Source of the DNA: Cruorifilaria tuberocauda
Taxonomy: Eukaryota; Nematoda; Chromadorea; Rhabditida; Onchocercidae
NCBI GenBank assembly: GCA_013365365.1
Contig: JABVXU010000386.1
Coordinates: 1-52,083, forward strand
Direction of reading: 5' to 3'
Length of the DNA stretch: 52,083 bases
The notes under the pieces are model-generated. The model saw nothing but the letters and a program-made list of their open reading frames with translations. It did no database searches and had not been told where the DNA came from. This document shows positions 1 to 12,701 of this stretch, one piece after another. The translations under genes and the position numbers were made by a program. Numbering within the stretch: position 1 is the stretch's first letter; the number at the start of each line of letters is the position of its first letter.

Positions 1-88
1 CAAAACAGTTCACGTGAATAATCAATTAGTTAACTAATAACAAAAATCATGTAATAAGTATTTAATCATCAATAAAACTCAAAATATT

Positions 89-3000
89 CTATTCTTTTAT
101 AATTGATGTTTCCAAGTCAACATTCGGTTGCACATCAACGCCACGAACAAATAGTACTCTCTTCAATTCATTGGACATATCGTTTAAGAAATTCAAATAT
201 TTCCAAAAACGTTCCAAATGTACTGGTGGTTCTGGCATATTCATCAATACGAGAGCAGCATCCGAACTACGTTTCAGGATTTCCTTATTTAGCTCTCGTG
301 CTCTTTGCTATAAAAATGCAAATTAAATCATTTTATATCTCATTTTATAATTATCGATCTAGCCTAAATTTTAATGTATTAATTTCATTCTAATTTCTCG
401 AATTTAGTGATTTTCATTCCTTATCATCACTTTGTCTTCTTTGATCTTTAAATTTTTGGAAATGGAAAAGTATTTCTAACCTTTAAGTTATCACAACATT
501 ATTATTGAGTATGTGAAAGGACTAATTAATATAAGCTAACGGAGAATGTAATTTCTGGTTTAAATAAAATGGAAAACTGTTTGCTTGTACATACTTAATA
601 TTAAGCTTGAATTAATTTAATATTATGTGTATTATCTAGATCAAGATAATTTAATCTATCAGAAATTTTAATTTTCAGCAATTCTCAGCAATTTTATTAC
701 TAATTGTTAGCTTACTTTCATTTACTGTTAAAAATTACCCGTTGTTCCCTCATTTTCATCAGTGAATTGCATCTTACTGAGCTTGTTGTCAGTCCATGAA
801 ATCCACTGTCCACAGCATTTTGTGCTGGCATTCCATTCGGTCTTAAAAGAGCACTATTTTCTCAGATATTTTTTAGATCCATACTTAGGTAACTTTAATT
901 AAAGTTAAAAAACTTGAAATGTAATCCAGATTTCGAAATAATTTTTTATATATAAAATTCGTTTAGATTCATTTTTTAAAGATATCTTTCAGTTCCTTAA
1001 AAATAAGTAATCTTTAAGTTTCCTTATCTTAGTCATCGAATCTGCTGTTAAGGGACTAATTGAGGGCAACTAGGCAAAAACATCAGGTATTAAAATATAT
1101 GATATATCAAATCAGACTTAAATACAGGAATCTAAGCATGCCAAATATAATATATTGTATTTAAGTTATTATCGTAGCTTATCATTCACAAAAAAATTAT
1201 TTTTAATTGTATTGTCATTTACATTTGAAATTAATTAATTGTTTAAATTTTAGTTGTTATAATACTGTTGCTTTGTAAAATAATCATTTAAAGATAACTC
1301 CTTACATTCCAATCAACCTTTGAAGATATGTTAACCATGATTCATCAACCATTTTACGGTATCGTCGTTTTATTTGTAACGATCGTAGTTGTACATAATC
1401 TGATATAATCGAAGACTGCAAATGGCTTATGAATTTTTTCAAATGTCTTTGAATTTTTTTTCAAAAATTCGATTTATATAAAGAAGAGAAAACAAATTTT
1501 ATTTGATAAATTTCAAGTTTTTCCTTTTGCGCTCTTAATAACTACCGTTTTTAATTTCATGTTAAAAAAACCTCCATGACTAATGTTAATTCTCGCGAAG
1601 GTATAAAGTTTGCTAAAAATCTTAAAGCATCGCCTGACTAATGGCAAAATCATTTCTTTTAAATTGGCAAGGAAAAAACGAATCAAGCGCAAGAATTAAT
1701 GAAATAAATAAATAATTAAAAAGTAGTAAATAAAGGAATCAGAATAATGTCAACAAAGCAAATTGTTTGATTATGAAGAAGCTTAAGCTAACATCAGCTT
1801 GTATAAATTCAATTTTATATATCAAATAGTGATTATCGATGAGCCATGAAAAAAGAGCCTTTTCAATTTTCTTGATGTCATCATCGATATCTATCACAAC
1901 AAATAGACGTAACTTCGCTTTATGCCAAATTTTATACTTTTTTAGAATTTTTGCAACCATTAATAGTACATCACCGTTATCGATAATCCACCAAATATCG
2001 ATTGTTTTGTTTGATTGCACTGGCTATAGGATGAAATAATTAACTAACTAATGAATACCTTAGAAGCTTAAGTTCGTCAATCTTTTAATTAATAAATCTT
2101 CATGCCGTTTTCTAACTTGTAAGTTTCAAAAAGTTCAGTACAGATTTAATTTGACAAATTATTTATAATGAAACAAGAGCTATAAATACGTTATGTTCCT
2201 TACCTGAAATATCAAGAAATGTAAAAGAAAAATCCAATTCTATTAGAAATTTAAATTCTAAAATTTAGATTACCGGTATTTTTAGCGGAAAGATACCCTT
2301 AACAACGACCAAATTACAGTGCTGAACACAAACACGATGCATATGATAGTGATAAAGTAATGAATCAGGTAAACCACTTAAAGCTGCTCTGAAGCAATCA
2401 AATTTATTTCATTTTTTAATTATTTTTCAGTTAATAGAATCCGAACTAAAAAAATGCGAAAGTAAAATTTTATAAGCAATTAAATTTTTAGAAATTTTAA
2501 AACAAAACTAGACTGATGATAAATTAATGATAAACTAACTGTGATGGATATCCTATCATAACTGTATTTGATTGAAAAACACCCAAACCACAACAACTTG
2601 CCAATGCGGATGCAATCGAATGTAAGGAACTTATCTGGAAATCGATTAATCAAACTGAAAAGTTCTTAATTACCTTGATAGCATTCTAAGTTATAGAATT
2701 ACTAAAAGAAAGAAAAAAGAATTTAAGACAGAATACTTGAAATAGACTAAAATTGGCACCCTAATGAATTACTATCATTGGAGAAGTAATTAAATTTGTT
2801 CTTACTATTATATAATATCATGATAAAGTCTTAGGCAATCTTACTAAATCCGAAATTATTACAATAATACTAATGATCGATTTCTAAGTGATAATATTTT
2901 CGAATCAATGTCCATTCTAGAAGTATCATAAATGATATACTTTTTGATATTTAAATTGTGTAACATAACCAGACAGATCAATATAATCCATATATTGTCT

Positions 3001-6000
3001 TATTGTTCGCACATCTTCGGAACCGATATTTTCCTGATCACCCATGTCACGAAAAAGTGATAAACAGAGAGCGCTCCGATCTCAAAATATGTAACATTGT
3101 TAATGATGATTGATTATATTAGTTAAGCGAAATTTATAAATGAACCAAACTACAGCTATGGAAGCTTTGATTAGCCAAATGATAATTCTATCTAAAATCT
3201 ATTATGATTAAAATTAGGCGGGGAAAAAATTGAACAATGTATATGACATGACATACTTTTCACCTATTATTATTAATATGGAAGTAAGTTATCACTTTGC
3301 ATTAAAACATAATTACTATTGATTAAGGCGTTTAAAGTTCCTAGCCTAGTAATGAAACACCTAAATCTTTCGTTAAGCAGAATTGTTTCTTACATTTTCG
3401 TCCTTTTCTCTCCTATTGTCCTCTATTTTAAAAAATAAAGAGAACTAATCAAAGATAATACTTTCTGAGAGAATTTTAGTCATTCGTAGAAGATTATCAC
3501 AAGATGCAGGAAATCGTGTAAAAACAATACAACGAGGGTTTGAATAAAATTCTTCGATCGGTCTTAAAATACTTTTAATTAATAATTTTACAATAAATAA
3601 AAGATGACTAAGAAGAAAAGTGCAATAATCAAGTACTAATTTCGATTAAGATCTCGTAAACTGAAAAATCTTCTTAGCAGAATATCAGCTGACTTCAGAT
3701 TATCTCATTTTTCAGATAATCTTGAAAAGTTGGACTAACTAACTTATTGCTATTACTTATTTTAAATGTCGTAATTGATCGATAATTTTTCCAAAAATCT
3801 ATCAATAAGAGGGAAATTTTTGATTATCAAAGAGAATATGATCAGGAATTCCCTTCTTACTGATAGATATTTTGAATATCCAGAAATGAAAAAAATCAAT
3901 AAAGGACATACCCGGTATTTGTCTTCTGAGTCGATGAATACAGCAACATGTTAGCAATATCAACAGCTATTCCATATGGAATACCACGACTGAATCGTTT
4001 TCGATGTAACGGAAATATTACATAAATTAAAATTGCAATAATACTAACGATCATACCAACTAGTGGCTTACAGCCATAAAGCATTATAGTGCAAGCAATG
4101 ATACCAACTATGGCGATAAATGATCGGAAAGATCGGAATGTTGGATGGAAGCTGAAATAGTTTTTAAAAAAATTAAATAGTAGAAATATGATCGTAGCAT
4201 TGATAAAAAGATATGCGAGAAAATATTCTGGAAATGATAAATCGAAATTTCTCATATTTAGGACTGCAAAATTTCTTATTATTTAGACAATTTTACTACC
4301 AATCATCACTTCCAAATAATCCCCATGTGATAAACCATGTGATAAAATTCTCGCATGATTGATATGATCAAACGATTAGATCAGTAACTTTATATAATTT
4401 TATATAAAATATTTCTAAATTAAATTTTCTATAAATGATCAATTATCCAAGAGATGAAAAGAATTACATCATTATCAATTATCAATTGCTGTAAGTTATA
4501 AATATTTGCTGAAAATTTTTCAAATTTATCATAATACCTGGGAAAATTAAGTGTTGAACAAATAACTGTACCGATATTAATTACATTTAATGCAATAAGC
4601 ATACAACTACTTGCAATAATCAATATGTAATCCAAACTATTCACAAATAAATATGGTAAAATAAGAAAAGCAGTTATTGTAATAGCAATTAATTTACGTC
4701 GTTTGCTTGTTCGTTGATAGAAAAATCGCGGTACGTAAATGGTATGACTGGTAATGATACTTAGTAGCAAGCTTTTAGCTGCTTAAAAAAAGTTGAATAT
4801 GAATTCGCTAATTAATTAATTGATTATACAAATGTTAATTGCAATTAATTCGTTAACAATAAGCTTTGATATATGATATGATAATGAAAATAATTCAAGT
4901 ATAAATGAAAATTATTCCATAATTTCAAAACCTTTCTGTTTTACTGAACGAATTAAATTTGCATATTCTTTTAAAATAATGCTTAACTAATAACTTACTG
5001 CTAAACAAATTTTTAATTGGAAAAAATCATTTTATCCAATTAAAAAATTGCTAATTTACTTTGATAAGTAAATCACATTCTTAGCCGGTGTCATTTTTAC
5101 ACTTTTACTTGTACATTAACTTTTCAGCCTACTAATTGATAATTTGATAGTAATTTAATTATTTTTATCTTCTCTTCCTTTCGCTCTTTAGATTTAATTT
5201 GTGAAAATTGATACCAACAGGAAAAGTATATTTACTCCAAAAATTTTACTAATCAAGTATTTTTTGCGCACAATAAACAATATTGCTCCGTTGTAATTAA
5301 GTAAGAAAGAAAGACTTAATTATCACCGATAATCAAAATGATTTAATTAAAAAAAAACTTTCAATTAATTGATAAGCAAGTGATTTGAAGTGGATAAGTT
5401 ATAACTTACAATACATACTCTGAATTGCAGCAACAGTTGATATAAGTATTAAGCCAGCAAGAAGAACTATTGGACTAGAAATCTGGAACAAATAAAAATT
5501 TTAAATGAAAAATTTAATTATCATTTAATCATCTATATTACTTTATACTAAGATTCTACTTGATACTAAAATTAAAAATTAAGTGAAGTGATAAGCCATA
5601 ACTGAAGATCTTTTACATTCTATTAAAATTAAGTTGAATAAATTAATAATTAATAACCGTAAAAATGATCGGAAAACTCGGGTAAGTTCCATATCCATAT
5701 TTATCCAATAATAAATTTCGTTCTATGCCAAGTGCCAATGAACCGGTTAATATTATTATTAACTATAATTTATTAAAAATGATAATATTTCTATTTGAAT
5801 TAAAAAAAATCTCAGACTGTTCAAAAAGTAAAAAAGTTCCACTTATCACTTACAAAAAGTATTGTTAACAAACTGCTAAAAATTCCAATTGGAATATTTT
5901 TGGTTGGCGATTTTAACATCGATGAAATATTAATACCACAAATACTACCAGTAAATAACGGTAATAGAAGAAGTGAACAACCAATAATTGATGAAAATTT

Positions 6001-9000
6001 TACATTACCCTGAAAAAAAGCATTTTTAAAAGTTTTATTGCTGCAAAAAATTAAAATAAAAAAATTATTTCTGATATTTGCATGTAAATAATTTATCAAA
6101 TTACTGTATTTTTCATTTAATGATTTTCTGTGTTTAAATAATTTAATCCGAGTATTTTGAATGAAGAAAGAGAGGAAATAGACAATACTTATTAGCTAAT
6201 CTCTGATTAAGTATTATCTATTTCCTCTTTTTCTTGCTACTTGCTTCATCTCATTAGATGATATAATTTAATGAAAATAAATATTTTACTAACACTGGTG
6301 AAGAGACCCTCAAAAAAATACGTGTCGTAAATAATATCACGCCAATCAAAACTGTTTGTATTGCTAATATCAATGATATGATTTTGCAGGTTTGATTTAA
6401 TCACTTCAAGATTCCATTCGAATGCTTTTAAACGAAAATTTCTGTATTGACAATCGTATATGTCATCAGAGGTACAATTCATCGTGTAGAACGGATATCT
6501 AAGAAACGGAATATAATATTTCTCCGGAATTATTAATTTCAGCAAGGGATAAGTAAGCAGTAAAAGATAAAGATTGAAGTATGAAAAATTAAGATGTATT
6601 TCACAATTTATTGAATGAAGATCTCAAAATAACTTCTTCATTTCACTAATAGATTTGTTATTTATAAGCAAGCTAACTTAATGAGAATTCGGAAGAGATA
6701 AGTAAATTAGAAAAAGATGAAAATAGGATAAATAGCAAAAGAGAAATGCATACTTCTATTGCATAAAATTAATTGAACGGTAGAAATTAGGCTAAATTAA
6801 AATAAAAGAAGTTTTAAAGCAAAAAAAGAATATTGTAACGATGAAAAAATTAAATGTTAGGAAAATATTGTGAGAATTAGAAATCAACGATCAATAGAAT
6901 TTATTTTATCAATTAATTCATTATCACTTTTATCATTTCTTTTTCTAAATCATTTATCAATTTAACTGCTAATTTTTGCTTATTTTACCTATCAAACAAT
7001 CGTTTAAGTACCACTTATTTATTATTGATTAGAAAAAATGCGTGCATTTTTTGCATTAAAAATATTAAGTGATAAATGAATTTTCACATGATTAAAATAT
7101 TTTGATTGAAATACTATTTCATTTTTACTCGCAGAAATGTTTCATAACATTTGGTGACGTTATTGCATTTATTGGCGGTATTGTTGTATAGTTTGGTGGT
7201 AGATGTAAGAGCACTGGAACTTGATCATAGTATTGATCATCTGGAAAATTTATCTTCAAATTTTTTAAGACAAAAAAAAATCGAAGAGAAAAATTGATTT
7301 ATATGATATACTGCTTTGTTCCTATCAATTACTTGATAGGAAATATTAAATAATTCAAATTTTATTATTTGAAATTAATTAATCAAAACGTGAAAGCAAT
7401 CTATCTCGTGCACTGTACAAAACAAATTTTGTTGTCAGCCATAAAAAAGTACAAGAAAAATATTTTGTGAATAAAATTATGCAGAAAATCCGAAATGAAT
7501 TGATAGTTGATTATATTTTCTAGTATAGATTAGAATCAAATCACTTGGAATTAATCCGATCGGTTCATGGATACATCTCAGATCAATATCCCTTTGAATG
7601 ATTTTTATAATGGCAGAGACGAAAATTCCAGCAAGTAAGATGACGAACGTTGTAAAAGGTATCCAACAAATCCCTGAAAGATGCGATTATCATTTTTGTG
7701 ATTGATAAAATTAATGATAAAATCTACGTTTGATATATATTATATATTTGATTGTTTAATATATATAGTTGATATAATTGAAATAAGCTATATGGTAAGT
7801 ATTAAATACAATATCACAATGCATGTTCAACTAAAGTGAGTCATACTGTGACTACAGTAAATAGATAGTACAGTAATTGTATTACAAAAATCAACAATTG
7901 ATTTATTATACCATATCATTAATTATAGCATATCATTACATCATACCATATATTATATCATAAGAGATAATCAACTTAACTATTGATATCCAACATTTTC
8001 AAAAATTTTGAATTATCAAGTATAGCAAATATGAGTTGGATAAAAAGTATCTTTCCATATCTCGTAACTTTTTTTGCTAAAATTTTTCCTTTTTCAAAAT
8101 AACTCTTACATTTGATGATTCCTTTTCCAAAACAATTGAATAAAGTTATAAGAATCAAAAAAGCGGTAAATAAGATGAGATGCATATAATATGGTTTCTC
8201 ATACAGTTCTTTAATAGCATTGTAATCCTAAAATTGAAAGAAGAGGAAAACTTTTCAATTTTAAAATTTCATTAACGACTTAAATTTAAATTTCAGGAAT
8301 TTCTGAATTAGCACTTTCGCATAATGATTAAATAGTAAAGCGTTTATAATGATTGGTAATAATTAAATAATTTAATTATAATATATATATTATAATATAT
8401 AATTTAATTATAATAATATAATTAACAGTGATGTTCAGAATCACTGTTCTAAACTTTATTTTATTTCTAAAATTCTTTTAAAAACAGTTCCTTAAAATCC
8501 ATAGTTGGTTTATTTTTCACGGCTCTTCAAAATAACTTTGTCAAGTTTCGTTTTATGAAAAATACTAAAAAAGAGAATAAATGCATTGATTAATTTGAAT
8601 AAATGAAAAGATATTTTACCAATTTCAAATGCTACAATTAAAATTTGAAATTAATGAGAATTATTTTAAACGAATTATTCTATTTCATATCAATTATTAA
8701 AGATAGGAAGAAAAGTAACTAGAAACTTTGATATGAAAAAGAATAAACGCTCTTAATTAGTCATTTCAGACTTTGTCAATAAAACTTATGTTGAGTTTAC
8801 AACTTTTTTATTTACAATTAGTAGCTATTTAATTATTTTACTCGAATTAATAGACACTGAATATATTTTGATGATCCAAAATATCTGAAATGCATTTATC
8901 AGTGTATCATTTTAAATATTTTATCATTTCAAGATTATTTAAATTTACAGAACGAAATAATAAAAAATTTTCACCAAACTAACATTTTCAAATGCTCGTT

Positions 9001-11074
9001 TTACTAAATTTGGCTGTATTGGAGTTGGCTTCAGAATGAATTGTTGGATTAGCTGAACGCATATTGTTAAGCATACTCCAGTAAAACCACAGTTTGCTAA
9101 GCAAAGCATCACTCCAGCTGTTAAATGAAACTTGACAAAACTTCATTTTCTTACTTTGCCATTTAACTCTTAGCAAAGTCGTAAGTATTAATTAACAATT
9201 AAAAAGATTTTACTGGTACTTTGAAAAATACAAAATTAAATATTCCTGGTGATTATTGAGAAAAAAAAAAATATGTTCATGTTTATTTAAATTTACGCAT
9301 TCCATGCAAATAATATAAAGTTATAGAATGCATCTATTTCTATCAGATTTTAATTTATTAAATACAATATTAAACTTTGACAATTCATTTAACAACTATA
9401 TAATTAAAATTAAGTACAATTAACGTATCATTAAAAGTAAGATTTCATTTCATTCTGGATTTTGCCTTACTTTATCCATTAGTCGCATAGGATTATTTAC
9501 TTATCATTACTTATCATATTAAAGAGTAATGTTAATTTACTCACCAACAAGCGCTACTCGATTACCCAAGCTATAAGCAATTGTGGTAAACGGTCCACCG
9601 TATAAACGATCACTTCCATTTGTTGCAATTGCTGCGATGGAAAATGATGAACATAAAACCTAAATATAATAAAAATTTATTCATCCTTTCCCTCATAGCT
9701 TAAATTAATTTAATTAAATAATCATTAGATAAAGTCATATTTAAAAAGTTTGTACCTTCTATTCATGAATTATTTATTATCCATACAAAATAATGAATAA
9801 TCTAAAGTATAAAGGATTTCTAGTTTTTCTTTTTGAAAATTTTCATCTAATATTGTTTGAAATTAAGATTTATGAAATTTTAAGTTTGACTGATTAAAAT
9901 GAATGAGAAAAAAAACTGTACAAGGCAACTGTACCGCTGTAAAGACAAGAAAAATTGCGAATGCTGTTAAGCTTAAGCTTAAAATCCCAACAATCCATGG
10001 TAAACGAAGGAAGATTACAGCGAGCAGGAGAATATTTTGCATATAACTGATGTAAACACCTGAGAAAACACCTAATGTTCCACGACCATACAGTGGATTA
10101 TCATCCTGGAATTATTTTAACTCTATAAATGTTGATGTAAATGTTTGAAACAATGATAAAAATCTCATATATTTGATTGCCTCCCTCTAATAGACGTAAA
10201 TCACGTGAAATATAACAAACATATGTTGCATCTTACTTGCACAAAAACGGTATTAGTGATACGTTGCATATTTCGTCCCACTGTGGAGAAAGTTTTCCGG
10301 AATGCAAGTAGGAAAGAAGTAGGATTTACAACTGAATGAATGGATATTTTTGTTTATCCAAGTTAAAGTTCAAAAAAAAAAATTAAATTAGTAGAAATGA
10401 TGCAATACATTTATTAATTGATAACATACTGATACTATTATTTATCTTTCAGTTTCCATATCATTCTAAACATGGATTATGATAAAGATGAAAACATTAT
10501 ATTTTATTGATAAGAGCTGAATATAAATGTAATAATAACAAAATATACGGCATGATTTTAAAATCTGAAAAAAAATCAATTTGATCAAATTGACAGTTTT
10601 GGAAGGATTCTCTAACTTCTTCAATTTATCTTTAAACACATATATATGTAAATGTAAATGGGTACTATGGTACAAAATAGAAAATAAAATTTGTTCATAT
10701 CTAAAATTAAACTGATTTCCAAATCTCTAACATTTCCGAATATCTCGTTCTAGTTATCTAATTTCATACGTTTCAATTTAAAGTAAATTTCAAATTCATG
10801 CAATTTGTAGCAACAAATATAGTACTGTACAGATCGATTGATTAAATGTAAATTCTTATAATCAAATTTAATTTTTTTTTAAATTATAATACATTAGGTA
10901 ATTGAAGAAGTAAAAAGTAAAAATTGAATGATAATGATTATTTTTACTTTCATCACTGCTTTCCTCCTCTGATACATTTTCCTTACGTATTTCATCCGAT
11001 GGTAAGTCATTTTTTCTCTCGTAATCATTTCTTTCAACTTTTTCAGCATTTTCATTTACACCTTTTTCAGCCAT
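89..11074 (-). CDS. SLC12-family cation-chloride cotransporter, SLC12A9-like
   Basis: Membrane cotransporter of the amino acid-polyamine-organocation fold. Hand-built exons, 5' to 3' on minus: 11074-10948, 10331-10237, 10105-9935, 9659-9545, 9117-8975, 8227-8110, 7673-7545, 7240-7129, 6498-6294, 6009-5854, 5762-5658, 5482-5410, 4781-4538, 4151-3912, 3562-3462, 3080-2970, 2383-2274, 2023-1793, 1415-1318, 841-739, 307-89. All phases close, giving about 1001 residues (vertebrate SLC12A9 is about 914). Residues 1-74 are a charged cytosolic N-terminus. The transport core runs to about 677 and contains the family signatures SIAAIATNG, a GANISGDLKDP-like GINISSMLKSPTKNIPIG, and NFPSFHPTFRSF. The C-terminal domain contains KTIDIWWIIDNGD and ends with SSDAALVLMNMPEPP and LKRVLFVRGVDV. 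The ending and core resemble SLC12A9 more than NKCC or KCC, but KCC-type is not excluded. The transported ion is unknown. Least certain are exons 3080-2970 and 2383-2274; an exon may be missing between 3462 and 3080. Confidence 0.85.
6164..6235. repeat. Intronic 28-bp hairpin with 16-nt loop
   Basis: Inverted repeat inside the SLC12 intron 6010-6293. The left arm is 6164-6191, the loop 6192-6207 and the right arm 6208-6235. Of 28 pairs, 26 are Watson-Crick; the others are one G-T (6170/6229) and one C/A (6183/6216), which becomes G-U in minus-strand RNA. Stem and loop size resemble a pre-miRNA. A short inverted-repeat element is the alternative. Confidence 0.75.
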
Positions 11075-12701
11075 TCACTTTTAATATGCCACCGCTTTCG
11101 ATGCTAATTTCAACAACAATAAATGAATACTTTTCATTTCTTTTTTTTAAAAAAGAAAATAAATTCTGAAAATGACGGGTAGAATTTCGAAATGGAAATG
11201 TTGAAATTATTTCATTTTGAGTTTTGAGAAACTTTTCAACGATATTTCTCATTGAAATTTCATTGACTTTGTGTACATTTTTACACTTACAAAAATATTT
11301 TATTCAAAAAAAAAATTTGATTTAGGTGTTAAGCATTGTGATATCATATCATTGCAATCGAATGATAACAGATAGCTAATGGTTCTGGAATGATTCTATA
11401 AAAATTCATGTTGTATGACCTGGGATTTGATTTTTCAATGTTCTCAAGAGAAACATTAAATTCCAAAAGATAATAATTAATTTAATTTCAACAAATTTTT
11501 TCATTCAAATTGTTTTATAAATTTCTCTACTTTTTGTGCATAGAAACTTTCGAAGAAAAAAGTTAAAATTTTTGAAATAACTTTAGCTGTGAATTTTAAA
11601 AATAATTTACAGTTTATGTTGTTACAGTTCCTTTCATTGAAGCATTGCTAAGCTTCTTATTTAGAAAATTTTGAGTGATATTGAATTCTTTGTTCTAATC
11701 TGAGTTTTAAACTGTTTGTGCGTAGATAGTTCGTGCATGTTAAAATTCGAATTCGAATTGTCAAGTGCATTTGACATTTCTAAAATCTCTTTTTATTTCC
11801 TTTCAACAATAACGTTATTATTTGGTGAAGAATGATTCTCAGTTTAGGAATTCATAAGTATTTTAAAAATTAAAATATCAAAGATCCGAGAATGACGCTT
11901 ACTATAAGCACGAAAATAATATATTCTGAGCGTTCTGAGTGTAGAAGACACTAATTGTTCTACTGATAATCGATAATCAGTGGATCAAATTTGATAGCTT
12001 AATGTTAGCTATCCAAATATGACGTAACTCACGTGCTTCCATGCTCTTTAGCTTATACAAGACATAAATCTAACGTTATCGAAAAACAGAATTATTCGTT
12101 AATCGATATTTCATTAAAATACGTTACGTGCAAAAAATAAATTTTACTGCGGCTACTGATACATTGGTCCTCGCACTGACAACATGCGTTACAGTAGCTT
12201 GGCATTTTCGATCCTTTCACTTGATGTAGCGTCGAGAAGCGGGGGCGTACAGCTGGGTGGTCCCGGGATTTCTGGAAAGTTTCATTCATGTATCATAGTA
12301 TATAGTTTTTAGTTTTAGGGGATGCGATTGTTTTTGGATTTGCTGTTTTATTCTTTATTATTTATCCTCGATTTCTAATTATCCTTTTTTCCATTTTTAT
12401 TCTTAGTTCTTTATTTTTTATTTTTTTTTCATAACAGAATTGGTTTTTTGTCTTGTTCAATTGATGTTGTGTATATGCATCTCTCGATATTTTATTATTT
12501 ATATATTTATTTATTTTTATTTACACTTGTTTGCTTGTGCTACTATTTTATACAAAATTACTTATATCATTATTGTTCCAGACCTTACTAATGCACTTAC
12601 CATATAATTATATTTTTATTTGCAACTGAAGTGCTTACGATGCTTCCTTTATTCCTTTATTCACATGATAAATTTTCATCAGAATTTAAGGGTATCATAA
12701 G
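11075..12701. other. Divergent intergenic region, SLC12A9-like / ZRANB2
   Basis: Head-to-head 5' flank of the SLC12 gene (minus) and ZRANB2 (plus), so it should hold both promoters. On the minus strand an ATTTTCAG at 11175-11168, about 95 bases before the SLC12 start codon, could be a trans-splice acceptor or the end of a 5' UTR intron. Short frames overlapping 11067-11252 look like chance. The stretch 12140-12285 is GC-richer and is listed separately; the rest is AT-rich with T-runs at 12380-12560. Confidence 0.6.
12140..12285. other. GC-rich, possibly structured segment of unknown function
   Basis: This block is clearly GC-richer than its AT-rich surroundings. It holds nested inverted repeats: CTACTG (about 12154) pairs with CAGTAG near 12192, and inside them CGCA pairs with TGCG. 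A second half contains GGG-TGGT-CCC and CCCGGG around 12255-12268. A 65-codon frame on the minus strand (12289-12092) spans it without recognisable domains. I could not match it to tRNA, snRNA, SRP, 7SK or RNase P RNA landmarks. It may be an RNA gene, a promoter element or an untranslated exon. Confidence 0.35.

Noticed and set aside
1839..2039. 66-codon plus-strand frame
   Set aside because: It is opposite the SLC12 C-terminal exon 2023-1793, whose frame matches the family.
8369..8415. AT-rich repeat resembling a palindrome
   Set aside because: Only a short direct repeat and TA alternation; no extended arm pairing, and common in this AT-rich sequence.
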